This document shows, one piece after another, positions 32,194 through 42,540 of a stretch of DNA of 64,000 nt. The position numbers and the translations under genes were made by a program. The notes below the pieces were generated by a model. That model saw nothing but the letters and a program-made list of their open reading frames with translations, was not told the DNA's origin and did not search any database. How positions within the stretch are numbered: position 1 is the first letter of the stretch; each line of letters starts with the position of its first letter. This DNA is from Konateibacter massiliensis (GTDB lineage: Bacteria; Bacillota; Clostridia; Lachnospirales; Lachnospiraceae). Location of the stretch: positions 5,001 to 69,000 of the forward strand of contig NZ_LT860098.1 in assembly GCF_900184995.1 (NCBI RefSeq), read 5' to 3'.

Positions 32194-33316
32194 TTAACCC
32201 TCCTCGTTTGATTTTATGCTATTCCATTTTAAGTATCCGTTTATAAAAGGATCGATGTTGCCATTCATCACGCTGTCTGTATTGCCCGACTCAATATTTG
32301 TCCTGTGATCCTTGACCATCGTGTAGGGCTGCATAACATAAGAACGTATCTGGTTACCCCAGCCAATCTCCTTAACCTCGCCCCTGATATCTGAAATTTT
32401 TTCCGCATTCTCCTGCTCTTTTAACAGATAGAGTTTTGCTTTCAGCATCTGCATCGCTTTATCCTTATTGCTATGCTGGGAACGCTCATTTTGACACTGT
32501 ACCACAACTCCCGTAGGAATATGTGTAATTCGTATTGCGGACGAAGTTTTGTTGATGTGCTGTCCTCCGGCACCGCTTGAGCGGTATGTGTCGATACGCA
32601 AATCGTCATCGTTTATCTCAATTCCCATATCTTCTTCAATATCCGGCATAACATCGCAGGAGGCAAAAGAGGTCTGTCTCTTTCCTGCCGCATTAAAAGG
32701 TGAGATGCGCACCAGACGGTGAACACCCTTCTCACTCTTTAAATAACCAAAGGCATTCTCTCCGTTTACCTGAAACGTAATCGACTTAATACCCGCCTCT
32801 TCACCATCTAAATAGTCCAGCACCTCTTGCGTAAATCCTTTTGAATCTACCCACTTGCTGTACATACGGTAAAGCATGCTTACCCAGTCGCAAGCCTCTG
32901 TTCCGCCTGCTCCTGCATGGAGCGTTACAATCGCTCCGTCTTTATCATATTCTCCTGACAGAAGAGTTCTTATTTTTACGCTGTCCATCTTGTTCGTAAA
33001 GCCTGTCAAAAGCTCCTCAATTTCCGGAATAAGAGTTTCATCATTCTCTTCATATCCCATCTCAATTAAGGTCTCAATTTCTTCGTATGTCTCTTTTAAT
33101 TCTGCATAGTCTGAAATATCATCCTTCAAAGCTTTTAACTCCTTCATGTCCGCCTGCGCCTTATCCGCATTGTCCCAGTAATTCGGTGCTTCCATGTTTC
33201 GCTCCAATTCCTCGATGCGCTTTTCCTTCCTGTCTAACTCAAAGTGAATCCCTTACTTCTGTTAATCCTTCTGTATAGGTATTCAGCGTCGCTTTAAATT
33301 GATCCAGTTCTACCAA
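32194..33316 (-). CDS. prfB: Peptide chain release factor 2, with programmed +1 frameshift
   Basis: RF2 ends translation at UGA and UAA. The first 25 codons run from TTG at 33316 (MVELDQFKATLNTYTEGLTE) to CTT, then in-frame TGA at 33241-33239. Reading resumes after a +1 slip at CTTTGAG and continues ELDRKEKRIEEL to the stop at 32194, giving about 373 residues. AAGGG lies upstream of the slip site as the stimulating Shine-Dalgarno-like element. The recognition motif SPF (RISPFNAAGKR) and the catalytic GGQ (SGAGGQHINKTSS) are present. AGAAGG precedes the TTG by eight bases. It lies 34 bp after secA. Confidence 0.95.
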
Positions 33317-33349
33317 TTCCCTAACCTTCTTTCTTATATAAAATTTGAT

Positions 33350-35920
33350 TTAAGCCTGCATCCTGCCATGGCACTGCTTATATTTCTTGCCGCTTCCGCA
33401 CGGGCATGGATCGTTTGGATAAACCTTTGTACTTTCGCGGCGCACCGGCCCCTTGGCAACCGTATTATCCTTGTTTGTACCGGTAACCTTTGCAACCTGC
33501 TCTCTTTCTACCTTCTGCTCAATACGCACATGCATAAGCAGTCTCACGGTCTCCTCGCGAATGTTTGCTGTCATCACATCAAACATTTCATAACCGCTCA
33601 ATTTATATTCTACCAATGGATCTTTCTGTCCATATGCCTGTAAGCCGATACCCTGACGAAGCTGGTCCATATCGTCGATATGATCCATCCATTTTTTATC
33701 GATAACCTTCAGTAAAATAACGCGTTCTAATTCCCGAATTGCTTCTGTTTCAGGGAATTCTGCTTCTTTTGCTTCATAGAGCTTAACTGCCATTTCCTTT
33801 AACATATGCTTTAATTCATTCTTTTTTGTGCCTCTTACTTTTTCCGGCGTAAGCTCTTTCAGTGGAATAAGCGGAAGCAATAAGGAATTTAATTCCGTTA
33901 AGTTCCATTCTTCTGAGTCACTATCATCCGCCACCACAATATCAGCAGCACTCTCAACAGTATCGGTTATCATTTTGTAGATAACTTCTCTCATGCTCTC
34001 GCCGTCTAATACTCTTCTTCTCTCAGCATAAATAATCTCACGTTGCTCGTTCATAACCTGATCATATTCGAGAAGATTCTTTCTGATACCAAAGTTGTTG
34101 TTCTCTATCTTCATCTGCGCTTTTTCAATTGCATTGGAAAGCATCTTGTGCTCAATCTGCTCATTCTCAGGCACACCGAGGGTATTGAACATATTCATAA
34201 GACGCTCGGAACCGAACAATCTCATCAAATCATCTTCCAGTGAGATAAAGAATCTGGATTCACCCGGATCTCCCTGACGACCGGAACGTCCTCTTAACTG
34301 ATTGTCAATACGTCTTGATTCATGACGCTCTGTACCGATAATCTTAAGACCTCCTGCTGCCTTTGACTCTGCGTCAAGCTTAATATCCGTACCACGGCCT
34401 GCCATATTTGTTGCAATGGTAACAGCCTTATGAATACCTGCCTCCGCTACAATTTCCGCCTCCAGCTCATGGAACTTCGCATTCAGCACCTTATGCGGAA
34501 TGCCGCGCTTTTTCAGCACATTACTTACTTCCTCGGAAGCCTCGATTGTGATTGTACCGACAAGCACCGGCTGTCCCTTCTCATAGGACTGTGTGATTTC
34601 TTCCACAACAGCATGAAGCTTTTCTTTCTTTGTCTTATAAACAGCATCCTGCTTATCATCACGAACAACTGGCATATTGGTAGGAATCTCAATAACGTCC
34701 ATTCCGTAGATGTCACGGAATTCTTTCTCCTCCGTGAGTGCTGTACCTGTCATACCACACTTCTTTTCATACTTATTAAAGAAGTTCTGGAAGGTAATGT
34801 TTGCTAATGTCTTGCTCTCTCTCTTTACCTTTACATGCTCTTTTGCTTCAATCGCCTGGTGAAGTCCGTCTGAATATCTTCTGCCTGGCATAATACGTCC
34901 TGTAAACTCATCTACGATTAAAACCTGATCATCTTTTACAACATAGTCCTGATCTCTGAACATCAGATTATGTGCACGAAGTGCCAGGATAATATTATGC
35001 TGTATCTCCAAATTCTCTGCATCTGCAAGGTTTTCAATCCCAAAGAATTTTTCTACCTTGGCAACACCTTCCTCTGTAAGGTTTACAACCTTATCCTTCT
35101 CATTTACAATAAAGTCACCGGTCTCCTCAATTTCCTCGCCCATGATGGCTGCCATCTTGGAAAATTCGGCACTTGCCTCACCGCGTGTCAACTGTCTTGC
35201 TAAAATGTCGCAAGCCTCATATAACTTGGTAGACTTACCGCTCTGTCCTGAAATGATAAGAGGTGTTCTCGCCTCATCGATTAAAACGGAGTCAACCTCA
35301 TCGATGATGGCATAATTCAAATCTCTCATAACAAGCTGCTCTTTATAAATAACCATGTTATCTCTCAAATAGTCAAAACCTAACTCATTGTTCGTAACAT
35401 AGGTAATATCGCATGCATACGCTGCTCTTCTCTCATCATTCTCCATTGAGTTCAAAACAGTGCCCACTGTCAGTCCCAAAAACTCATGGACCTGTCCCAT
35501 CCACTCGGAATCACGGTGTGCCAGATAGTCATTGACTGTCACAACATGTACACCTTTTCCGGTCAGAGCATTCAAATAAGCCGGTAATGTGGAAACTAAC
35601 GTCTTTCCTTCACCGGTCTTCATCTCTGCAATTCTTCCTTGATGAAGTATAACACCACCGATAAGCTGTACTCTGTAGTGCTCCATCTTCAGAACTCTTT
35701 TTGCCGCCTCTCTCACTGTAGCGTAAGCCTCCGGCAAAATACTGTCAAGGGTTTCCCCCTCAGCCACTCTCTTTTTATATTCCTTGGTCTTATCTCGTAA
35801 CTGCTCATCTGTCAGTGCTGCCATTGTCTCCTGCAACGCTTCGATTTTGTCAACAATCGGATAAACCATTTTTAATTCTCTTTCGCTGTGTGTTCCAAAT
35901 ATTTTTTGAATAAATCCCAT
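33350..35920 (-). CDS. secA: Preprotein translocase ATPase SecA
   Basis: The motor of Sec-dependent protein export, on the inner face of the membrane. It has 856 residues from the ATG at 35920, which has AGGAG seven bases upstream; the ATG at 35926 is too close to that site. Walker A lies in [12 protein letters not shown] near residue 100 and the DEAD-type box in [13 protein letters not shown]. The preprotein cross-linking and helical scaffold domains follow. The C-terminal zinc motif [14 protein letters not shown] is complete. hpf lies upstream and prfB downstream, a common Firmicute order. Confidence 0.98.
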   Translation of the reverse strand: MGFIQKIFGTHSERELKMVYPIVDKIEALQETMAALTDEQLRDKTKEYKKRVAEGETLDSILPEAYATVREAAKRVLKMEHYRVQLIGGVILHQGRIAEMKTGEGKTLVSTLPAYLNALTGKGVHVVTVNDYLAHRDSEWMGQVHEFLGLTVGTVLNSMENDERRAAYACDITYVTNNELGFDYLRDNMVIYKEQLVMRDLNYAIIDEVDSVLIDEARTPLIISGQSGKSTKLYEACDILARQLTRGEASAEFSKMAAIMGEEIEETGDFIVNEKDKVVNLTEEGVAKVEKFFGIENLADAENLEIQHNIILALRAHNLMFRDQDYVVKDDQVLIVDEFTGRIMPGRRYSDGLHQAIEAKEHVKVKRESKTLANITFQNFFNKYEKKCGMTGTALTEEKEFRDIYGMDVIEIPTNMPVVRDDKQDAVYKTKKEKLHAVVEEITQSYEKGQPVLVGTITIEASEEVSNVLKKRGIPHKVLNAKFHELEAEIVAEAGIHKAVTIATNMAGRGTDIKLDAESKAAGGLKIIGTERHESRRIDNQLRGRSGRQGDPGESRFFISLEDDLMRLFGSERLMNMFNTLGVPENEQIEHKMLSNAIEKAQMKIENNNFGIRKNLLEYDQVMNEQREIIYAERRRVLDGESMREVIYKMITDTVESAADIVVADDSDSEEWNLTELNSLLLPLIPLKELTPEKVRGTKKNELKHMLKEMAVKLYEAKEAEFPETEAIRELERVILLKVIDKKWMDHIDDMDQLRQGIGLQAYGQKDPLVEYKLSGYEMFDVMTANIREETVRLLMHVRIEQKVEREQVAKVTGTNKDNTVAKGPVRRESTKVYPNDPCPCGSGKKYKQCHGRMQA

Positions 35921-36078
35921 TCTCATACTCCTATTAGCTACTTTTTTTGGTATGCCTTCTTCTTTATTAAATTTATTAAAAAATTCTTAAAAATACTCTT
36001 TAATGGATATTGTAACACTAAGTATTATTTTATTCAACAAATTTCTGTCGTGACTTTCCGTCTCATAAATCGCTAAAA

Positions 36079-36105
36079 CACCCTGTCCTAACATCGGACA
36101 GGGTG
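36079..36105 (-). terminator. Terminator after hpf
   Basis: CACCCTGTCC pairs with GGACAGGGTG around a 7-nt loop, followed on the minus strand by TTTTAG. It separates hpf from secA. Confidence 0.9.
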
Positions 36106-36123
36106 CCATTTCTTTTACTTTTC

Positions 36124-36651
36124 TTAACATTCCGGTTCAATCAAGCCGTAAGTATTGCTCTTTCTCTTATAAACAACACAAACTTCGTCTGTCTCAGCAT
36201 TCCGAAATACGAAGAAGCTATGTCCCAATAATTCCATTTGGATACATGCATCTTCCGGATACATAGGCTTCATACCAAATTTCTTAGTACGGATAATCCT
36301 AATCTCATCATTGTCCTCAAACTCTTTGTCAATAAATTCCTGCTTAAAGTTTGAATCGCCGTGTTTTCTATCGATGATTTTGTTTTTGTATTTTTTTAAT
36401 TGTCTTTCGATAATCTCTTCTACTAAGTCGATGGATACATACATATCATTACTTACCTGCTCGGAACGGATAATGCTTCCTTTTACAGGAATGGTCACTT
36501 CAATTTTCTGTCGGTCTTTCTCAACACTTAAAGTCACTTGAACTTCAGTATCAGGAGTAAAATACTTTTCTAATTTTCCTAATTTCTCTTGAACCGCACT
36601 TCTCAAACCCTCTGTTACATCAATGTTTCTGCCTACAATATTATAACGCAT
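36124..36651 (-). CDS. hpf: Long-form ribosome hibernation promoting factor
   Basis: A 175-residue protein that dimerises 70S ribosomes into inactive 100S particles in slow growth. The N-terminal S30AE domain runs from MRYNIVGRNIDVTEGLRSAV to about residue 95. The C-terminal domain that mediates dimerisation starts near 120 and includes FGMKPMYPEDACIQMELLGH, the long-form signature. AAGGAG is eight bases before the ATG. A candidate promoter, TTGTAA and TATAAT 16 bp apart, lies 60-90 bp upstream within the long non-coding region. The family call is certain. Confidence 0.96.
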   Translation of the reverse strand: MRYNIVGRNIDVTEGLRSAVQEKLGKLEKYFTPDTEVQVTLSVEKDRQKIEVTIPVKGSIIRSEQVSNDMYVSIDLVEEIIERQLKKYKNKIIDRKHGDSNFKQEFIDKEFEDNDEIRIIRTKKFGMKPMYPEDACIQMELLGHSFFVFRNAETDEVCVVYKRKSNTYGLIEPEC

Positions 36652-37151
36652 GATGTCCCACTCCTTTACTGTTTGTATTACAATATTACCTTTTGTTTAA
36701 TATCGTACTATAATTATACCACGTTTCAGTTATTTTACAATAGTTTAACCTAGCATTTCCTATTTTTTTAAACTCTTGTTCCTTTATTTTGACAACTTTC
36801 GTTTTTTCTCTGGTCTCTCTCCCATATTTTGACGATAAAAAAGTCAATACGTTTTTACGTTTTTCTTACGATTTATTATACTTTCACAAAACATTTGTTT
36901 TTTGTTTTTTTTTAAAAAACACGCTTTCCACACTAAAATAATGTGGATAATGTGGATAACTCAGTGTATAACTCTATTTTTCGCCTTTGACGCACTTTTA
37001 TATGTGGATAAGTTTTCTCGAAAAATCCCTTGACTTTTTTCTCCCTTTGATTACATTTTTTTCACTTTGTGCATCTTGTATATTTTATATTTTGTCAATA
37101 ATTTTCTTCTCATTTTTTTGCTTTTTTTATTTTTTGTTTATATTTTGTAAC
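36652..37151. other. AT-rich non-coding region between hpf and the NlpC/P60 gene
   Basis: No gene is seen. The part next to hpf carries its promoter. The middle (36780-37140) is very A+T-rich with long T runs and a cluster of DnaA boxes (36942-37011). From 37152 a multi-hairpin element follows. Confidence 0.6.
36942..37011 (+). promoter_or_regulatory. DnaA-box cluster
   Basis: Three perfect copies of TGTGGATAA (the complement of TTATCCACA) lie at 36942-36950, 36951-36959 and 37003-37011, and one near copy, AGTGTATAA, at 36963-36971. All four have the same orientation within 70 bp of A+T-rich DNA. Neither dnaA, dnaN nor rpmH is near, so this is more likely a DnaA-binding or titration site than the origin. 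Confidence 0.65.
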
Positions 37152-37286
37152 TGTTCAGAGCCAAGCAAATTTGATAAAGAGTATGCGTAGAATGCTCGCA
37201 TTCCTAAACATACTCTTTATCAAATTTATTTGGTGGATACGCCACATCTCGAAAACACTATGTGTTTTCCAAATTGGCTCTGAACA
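37152..37286. repeat. Large three-hairpin element closed by a 13-bp stem
   Basis: The closing stem TGTTCAGAGCCAA (37152-37164) pairs perfectly with 37274-37286. Inside are a 19-bp perfect stem (AAATTTGATAAAGAGTATG, 37167-37185, with 37209-37227) capped by a small AATG/CATT hairpin, a short GTGG/CCAC hairpin (37233-37245), and an 8-bp hairpin GAAAACAC/GTGTTTTC (37251-37269). It could be a MITE-like element or a structured RNA. No second copy was noticed in the window. Confidence 0.75.
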
Positions 37287-37300
37287 ATTTCCTATCATAC

Positions 37301-37335
37301 AAAAAGGAATGTGTTAAAATAACACATCCCTTTTC
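37301..37335 (-). terminator. Terminator of the NlpC/P60 gene
   Basis: On the minus strand GGGATGTGTTA pairs with TAACACATTCC around a short loop, and TTTTTG follows. It starts a few bases past the stop codon at 37339. Confidence 0.9.
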
Positions 37336-37338
37336 CTC

Positions 37339-38532
37339 TTAATTGATATAGCTTACAGCCTTACTTGGCGTTCTATAATATGCATTTGATATCTTAATAC
37401 CTGTCTTTTCTGTACTGGCATGGACTACCTGTCCATTTCCTATGTAGAGCGCCACATGGTTGATGGAGCTTCCGTTGGAATAGAATAATAAATCTCCCGC
37501 CTGAATATCGCTGAGTGCCACTTCTCTTCCGCCGCCACTCTGGGAACCGGAGGTTCTAGGTATCGATATTCCGTTATCAGCGAATACAGATTGCGTGAAT
37601 CCGGAGCAATCTGCACCGTTTGTCAGGCTTGTTCCGCCCCATACGTAAGGATTTCCGACAAACTGAAGCGCATAGCTTACAATTGCCTGTCTGGAACCGG
37701 ATACCGTACTGCTTGATGCTTCACTTTGGCTGCTTGATGATGAACTTGATGCGCTCGCAGAGCTGCTTGTCTTCGCTTTTGCTGCCTTTTCTGCCGCTTT
37801 CTTCTTTGCCGCTTCATCTGCCGCTCTTGCTGCTTCTTCCGCTGCTTTTCGTTCTGCTTCCTCTTTCGCCAGTCTTGCCTGTTCCTCTTCAATGGACTCA
37901 GCCTGTACAAAATCGGTTCTCAAATCTACATACTCAGCCGATACATAGCCAAGCACGTCACTATCAATTTTAACCTTAACCCAGCCGTCCAGCTCCTCCA
38001 CGACTTCCATCTCTTCTTCAATCGGAACAAGTGTCTGAACTGTAGCTTCAAGACTCGCATCATCTCGAACCTTCAGCGTGGTGGTATTTACCTTTGCAAT
38101 ACGCGTACCAACCTCTTTCGCTAAGGCTTCTGCTTCCTCGCCCGTCACGAAATATTCTGCTTTTATGTATCCTGTAACACTCCCTGATTTTACTAAATAC
38201 CAGTCGCCGTCTGTTTCCAGTATCGTCGCTGCTGAATTATCATAAATCTTTCCTAAAATTTCACTCTCTTCGTTTGGCTCACTTCTCATATTTACATAAT
38301 AACTTACCTGAGCAATGGCGATATTATCATATTCGGAAGGTTCCAAAATCTTCTTAATCTCTTCATCCGCCGTCTCAGGGTTGCTTACATACTTCTCATT
38401 CAAAGCAAATGTGATCCCTGCCGTCGGTAAATCTGCGCCAATTGTTGTTGCATGTGTGGTAAATGCACTGCCGGATATTACAATTGCACCCGCAATGCAG
38501 CCAGTCATAATCTTTAGTCTATTCTTATTCAT
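37339..38532 (-). CDS. Secreted NlpC/P60 peptidoglycan hydrolase with SH3 domains
   Basis: A 397-residue exported cell-wall hydrolase. A signal peptide (IMTGCIAGAIVISGSAF) is followed by two bacterial SH3 domains, about residues 70-125 and 135-195. An Ala/Glu/Lys-rich helical linker and a serine run come next. The C-terminal NlpC/P60 domain starts near 285, with the catalytic Cys in NGADCSGFTQSVF and the His in INHVALYIGNG. It should cut the D-Glu-DAP bond of stem peptides. GGAGAG precedes the ATG at 38532, which is preferred over 38544. It is a single-gene unit with its own terminator. Confidence 0.94.
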   Translation of the reverse strand: MNKNRLKIMTGCIAGAIVISGSAFTTHATTIGADLPTAGITFALNEKYVSNPETADEEIKKILEPSEYDNIAIAQVSYYVNMRSEPNEESEILGKIYDNSAATILETDGDWYLVKSGSVTGYIKAEYFVTGEEAEALAKEVGTRIAKVNTTTLKVRDDASLEATVQTLVPIEEEMEVVEELDGWVKVKIDSDVLGYVSAEYVDLRTDFVQAESIEEEQARLAKEEAERKAAEEAARAADEAAKKKAAEKAAKAKTSSSASASSSSSSSQSEASSSTVSGSRQAIVSYALQFVGNPYVWGGTSLTNGADCSGFTQSVFADNGISIPRTSGSQSGGGREVALSDIQAGDLLFYSNGSSINHVALYIGNGQVVHASTEKTGIKISNAYYRTPSKAVSYIN

Positions 38533-38652
38533 CGTACTCTCCATTTTGTCATGCTTTCATTTGTTACATAATTGTTAAATTTATTACGAAATTAAGTATA
38601 ACAAATTAAGCCCCTGCTGTCAACCATTTGACGAGATTACCACATTTTTCCT

Positions 38653-39570
38653 TTATTTAATTGAGTTTAAATAGTTCTGCACCGAGGTAACTGCATTAGC
38701 CCCGTCGCTTGCCGCTGTAATAATTTGCCTTAACATTTTCGTTCTTATGTCACCCGCTGCATAAATGCCATCCACATTTGTCGTACATTCCTCACCGGCA
38801 ATGATATATTTCTGCTCATTCATTGCAACCGCACCCTCAAATTCATCGGAATTTGGAATGATACCTACCGCAATGAATACACCATCCGTCGCAATCGACC
38901 TTTCCTCACCTGTCTTTGCATTTACAATCTCAAGGGCATTGACCTTTCCGCCCTCTCCTTTTATCTCCTTCACCTTGCTGTCCCAGATAACCTCCACGTT
39001 TTCCATCTCAAAAAGCTTGTCTTGCAGGCTTTGTGCCGCTCTGAACTCGTCTCTTCTGTGGATGACGTATACCTTTTCACACATTCTTGCAAGAAAAATA
39101 GCATCCTCCACCGCAACGTCACCGCCGCCTACCACGCAGGTTGTCTTATTTCTGAAGAATGCGCCGTCACATGTTGCACAATAGGAAACACCCATACCGG
39201 AAAATTCAGCCTCACCCGGCACCTCAAGCTTTCTGTATCTGGCACCCGTCGCAATGATAACGGTCTTTGCCTCGTAGCTCTCCTTCTCTGTTACCACTGT
39301 TTTTATGCCGTTCTCCACCCTTATTTCCTTTACATCTGCTTCGATAAAAGTAGAGCCAAGCTCATCCGCATGCTCACGAAGCTTCATTCCAAGATCAAAA
39401 CCGTTGATTCCTTTGTAGCCTGGATAGTTATCCACCTCATAGGTATTCAAAATCTGTCCGCCGCTCATTACATTTTTTTCTATTACAAGTGTGTTCAGCA
39501 CCGCACGCTGAGCATAGATAGCTGCGGAAAGCCCTGCCGGTCCTGAACCGATTATAATTAAATCATACAT
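38653..39570 (-). CDS. trxB: Thioredoxin reductase
   Basis: A 305-residue FAD- and NADPH-dependent enzyme that reduces thioredoxin. The FAD motif is GSGPAGLSAAIYA at the N-terminus. The redox-active pair is CATCDG near residue 133, and the NADPH motif GGGDVAVEDA follows near 153. The C-terminal GIYAAGDIR is the second FAD motif. AGGAG lies eight bases before the ATG at 39570; the upstream ATG at 39588 belongs to the overlap with the chemoreceptor gene. The chemoreceptor stop and this ribosome binding site are contiguous, so they are cotranscribed. Confidence 0.96.
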   Translation of the reverse strand: MYDLIIIGSGPAGLSAAIYAQRAVLNTLVIEKNVMSGGQILNTYEVDNYPGYKGINGFDLGMKLREHADELGSTFIEADVKEIRVENGIKTVVTEKESYEAKTVIIATGARYRKLEVPGEAEFSGMGVSYCATCDGAFFRNKTTCVVGGGDVAVEDAIFLARMCEKVYVIHRRDEFRAAQSLQDKLFEMENVEVIWDSKVKEIKGEGGKVNALEIVNAKTGEERSIATDGVFIAVGIIPNSDEFEGAVAMNEQKYIIAGEECTTNVDGIYAAGDIRTKMLRQIITAASDGANAVTSVQNYLNSIK

Positions 39571-39588
39571 TCTATCATCTCCTGTCAT

Positions 39589-41499
39589 CTACTCAAATAT
39601 TTTATAATTTCCTATGTTAATTTCATACATACCGGTATCCTCATAGCTGTCTATCCGGCTTCCCTTGAACATCTCCTGCATTTTATTTACCGCAATCTCG
39701 CCCCACATCGCATTGCGCTGGGATATCTGGCTTGTAATAATGCCCTTCTTTACATACTGGGTCAAATCGCTGCCCGCACTCAAAGCAACTATCTTCTGCT
39801 TCAAGCCCTTGCTCTGCCACATCTGCGCCGCCACGATTATGGCATCCCCGTTTACAAGATAAATAAGGTCAAAATCAGGATGCTCCTTTATGGCTCTCTC
39901 AATGTTCGCCTTTGTCGTATTGACGTTGGTGTCTTTCTGCTCTTCCTTTGCCACAATCTCAATGTCTTTCCATTCACTAAGTGCCTCCGCAAAGCCGTTA
40001 AAGCGTTCTTGGACTGTCGGCACCTCACTGGCACAGAGAATCGCAATAACCTTTCCTCTGCCCTTTAGCTGCTTGCCTGCCACCTCACCCGCAAGTTTTC
40101 CACCCTTATAACTGTCTGATGTGACAAAGCAGTGCCGCTTGCTGTCCTTGACATCGGCATCCACACAGATAACCTTAATCCCCTTATCCACAGCCTCGTC
40201 AATCAGAGGCTTAAAGCGTTTAGCATCTGCGGGTACTATGATAATGCCGTCCACCTGCTTTTCTACCATATTCTTAAAGATTGCCGCCTGCTCTTCTATA
40301 TTATAATGCTTCGGCATATCACAATCCACCTCAAAGTTGAGCTTCTGACATGCATTTTTCGCTGCTCTTTCTATATTATGATAAAATTCCTGCTGTTCTA
40401 ATCCGATTACACCGATTTTCTTCTTTTTTTCTGTCTTCGATATCACTTTAATTTCCTGCAAAAGCTTATTGGTCTGCTCATTTTCCTGATTGAGCGTTTT
40501 AAGCGTCTCTAGGATAAAGCGGTCCTTTGTGCTTTGCTCCAGCGACACGTTCGCCACAACTTCACAGGTGGAGGCAGATTCCTCGGTCAAATCCGCAATT
40601 GTTGAGATTGCTGACATCAGTTGATTATTTTCCTGATTAATCTGCTTAATCCTTTTTGCCACGTTATCATGCTCCTGCTGAAACTCTTCGATGGAGCTTG
40701 TTATCTCAGATATCGTCTGCCCTACCTCTTCGATGGAGCTTGTCTGGCTTTCTACATCCAGCTTCTGCTCCTGTATAATCCCCATAACTCCTTCCACATC
40801 AACAAGAATTTCATTGATTACATCTGCTATCTGGCTCGTCGCATCTTTGCTCTTCTCTGCCAGATTCGTCACCTCATCTGCCACAACTGCAAAGCCTTTT
40901 CCGGCTTCCCCTGCCCTCGCCGCTTCAATGGAGGCATTCAGTGCGAGTAGATTCGTCTTGTTTGAAATGGAGGTAATCAGCGAAATAATCTGATGGATAC
41001 CTTTGATAGAGGTTTCCAGCATCGTTATTTTTTCCGCGATTTCTAAAAACTTTTGTTGGGAATTAATGCTCTGCTTTAAAAACTTCTGAACTGCTTCCTC
41101 ACCGTTCCTGCTGATTTTCTGAATGGTCGTGCCGCGCTCATTTAGCGCCTCCGTATCCGCCAGAATTTCTTTAAACTCTTCCCGAAACCCATCCACAAAT
41201 TCCAGACATTCCGCCGCTGATTCCGCCTGCTGTCTTGCCGCCCTCGCTATCTCGCCGTTTGCCTCCATGACATTTTTATTTGAGCTGCAACGCTCCTCAT
41301 ATGCCACCGTCAACGCATCTCCCCGCTGCGTGATATCTTCCATATTGCGCTTCACCTTTGCAAAATAATCGTGGTAGCTCTTCGATAAGTTCATCAGCAT
41401 TTTAAGCTGCTTATCATTTGTGCCTTCCATTTCCTGATAACAGGTCAGATCCCCCTTCTCCAGCCTGTCAATTAATTCCGCCACGTTTCCTCTTCTCAT
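39589..41499 (-). CDS. Cytoplasmic chemoreceptor fused to a RbsB-like sugar-binding domain
   Basis: A 636-residue protein without signal peptide or membrane helix. Residues 1-355 are an MCP signalling domain, with the tip [20 protein letters not shown] near residue 185. From about 362 ([20 protein letters not shown]) to the end it is a periplasmic-binding-protein fold of the ribose/galactose type ([38 protein letters not shown]). Normally such domains are outside the cell and separate from the receptor. Here the fusion order and lack of a membrane part place the sugar sensor in the cytoplasm. It lies directly upstream of trxB. Confidence 0.92.
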   Translation of the reverse strand: MRRGNVAELIDRLEKGDLTCYQEMEGTNDKQLKMLMNLSKSYHDYFAKVKRNMEDITQRGDALTVAYEERCSSNKNVMEANGEIARAARQQAESAAECLEFVDGFREEFKEILADTEALNERGTTIQKISRNGEEAVQKFLKQSINSQQKFLEIAEKITMLETSIKGIHQIISLITSISNKTNLLALNASIEAARAGEAGKGFAVVADEVTNLAEKSKDATSQIADVINEILVDVEGVMGIIQEQKLDVESQTSSIEEVGQTISEITSSIEEFQQEHDNVAKRIKQINQENNQLMSAISTIADLTEESASTCEVVANVSLEQSTKDRFILETLKTLNQENEQTNKLLQEIKVISKTEKKKKIGVIGLEQQEFYHNIERAAKNACQKLNFEVDCDMPKHYNIEEQAAIFKNMVEKQVDGIIIVPADAKRFKPLIDEAVDKGIKVICVDADVKDSKRHCFVTSDSYKGGKLAGEVAGKQLKGRGKVIAILCASEVPTVQERFNGFAEALSEWKDIEIVAKEEQKDTNVNTTKANIERAIKEHPDFDLIYLVNGDAIIVAAQMWQSKGLKQKIVALSAGSDLTQYVKKGIITSQISQRNAMWGEIAVNKMQEMFKGSRIDSYEDTGMYEINIGNYKIFE

Positions 41500-41646
41500 G
41501 TAGTTGCCTCCTTGTTATCCATATAAATGCGCTTAATAGATATACCTCTTCCAACTTACCTAACTATATGATATATTCTAACATTTTCTGGATTTATTAC
41601 AATATTTTTCGGCATTTTAACAGCTGAATATTTTTCTTTAATAGGA

Positions 41647-41675
41647 TTGATAATATAGTAGGATAATGCTAATAT
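41647..41675 (+). promoter_or_regulatory. Candidate promoter of the SDR gene
   Basis: TTGATA at 41647-41652, a 17-bp spacer and TAATAT at 41670-41675, about 60 bp ahead of the SDR start codon. Confidence 0.5.
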
Positions 41676-41733
41676 TTATAGAAATGAATGTGCATAATAG
41701 TTTTCTTATAGTATTAAGAAAGGAACTTAACAA

Positions 41734-42471
41734 ATGAATACAAAAACAGTGCTGATTACAGGAGCATCGAGAGGCATTGGTGCTTCCATTGCTTTAAAAT
41801 ATGCAAAAGAGGGATTCCAGCGGATTATCATTGCGGGAAACAAATCCGAAAAAGAGCTTTATGAGCTGAAGGACTTATTGGAAGAGGAATATCACTGTGT
41901 TTGCCACGCCTTTATCGGAGACCTCGGCGAAGCTTCACAGGCAGACAGATTGTTTGAGGAAATTCAAGCAAAACACGGCAGCGTTGATATCTTGGTAAAT
42001 AATGCCGGAATTTCTTATGTTGGGCTTCTTGCTGATATGAATACCGAGGAATGGAATCGGGTTATCCATACCAATCTTTCCTCTGTTTTTTATTGTTCCA
42101 AAAACGCAATCCCTCAAATGGTTCATAAAAAAGAGGGAAAAATCATCAATATTTCTTCCGTCTGGGGAATTTACGGGGCTTCCTGCGAGGTTGCCTACTC
42201 TGCCTCCAAGGGCGGAGTCAACGCTTTTACAAAGGCACTGGCAAAGGAGCTTGCACCAAGCAATATTCAGGTCAACGCCATTGCCTGCGGCGTTATCGAC
42301 ACGGAGATGAACCAATTCTTAGATGGGCAGGAGCGCGCTTCGCTGATAGAAGAAATTCCTGCCGGCAAATTCGCAAAGCCTTCAGAGGTCGCAGATTTGG
42401 TCTATGATATCTCAGTCGGACATTCTTATTTAACCGGACAGATCATACAGCTTGACGGCGGATGGCTCTGA
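41734..42471 (+). CDS. SDR-family oxidoreductase (FabG/YmfI-like)
   Basis: A 245-residue short-chain dehydrogenase. The nucleotide motif is TGASRGIGASIAL at residues 9-21, NNAGIS follows near 91, and the catalytic residues are Ser in NISSVWG and YSASKGG (YxxxK) near 153. The C-terminal end QIIQLDGGWL is typical of FabG-like enzymes. It probably reduces a 3-oxoacyl group or a similar ketone with NADPH. It is a single gene far from fatty acid genes, so it may be a FabG paralogue or another SDR rather than the essential FabG. AAAGGAAC precedes the ATG. Confidence 0.9.
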   Translation: MNTKTVLITGASRGIGASIALKYAKEGFQRIIIAGNKSEKELYELKDLLEEEYHCVCHAFIGDLGEASQADRLFEEIQAKHGSVDILVNNAGISYVGLLADMNTEEWNRVIHTNLSSVFYCSKNAIPQMVHKKEGKIINISSVWGIYGASCEVAYSASKGGVNAFTKALAKELAPSNIQVNAIACGVIDTEMNQFLDGQERASLIEEIPAGKFAKPSEVADLVYDISVGHSYLTGQIIQLDGGWL

Positions 42472-42482
42472 TTTATAGAAAT

Positions 42483-42540
42483 AGCGGGTTATAAGTTTTC
42501 TTTCGCAAAGCGATTGAAAGATTTATAACCCGCTGTTTTT
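42483..42540 (+). terminator. Terminator of the SDR gene
   Basis: AGCGGGTTATAA (42483-42494) pairs with TTATAACCCGCT (42523-42534), with CTTTC/GAAAG inside, and GTTTTTAT follows. Confidence 0.93.

Noticed and set aside
34043-34807. Several plus-strand reading frames of 60-125 codons inside secA
   Set aside because: They are antisense shadows of a conserved gene, without ribosome binding sites or recognisable motifs.
36780-37140. Possible chromosomal origin of replication
   Set aside because: DnaA boxes are present, but dnaA, dnaN, rpmH and gyrase genes are all absent nearby; kept as a DnaA-box cluster only.
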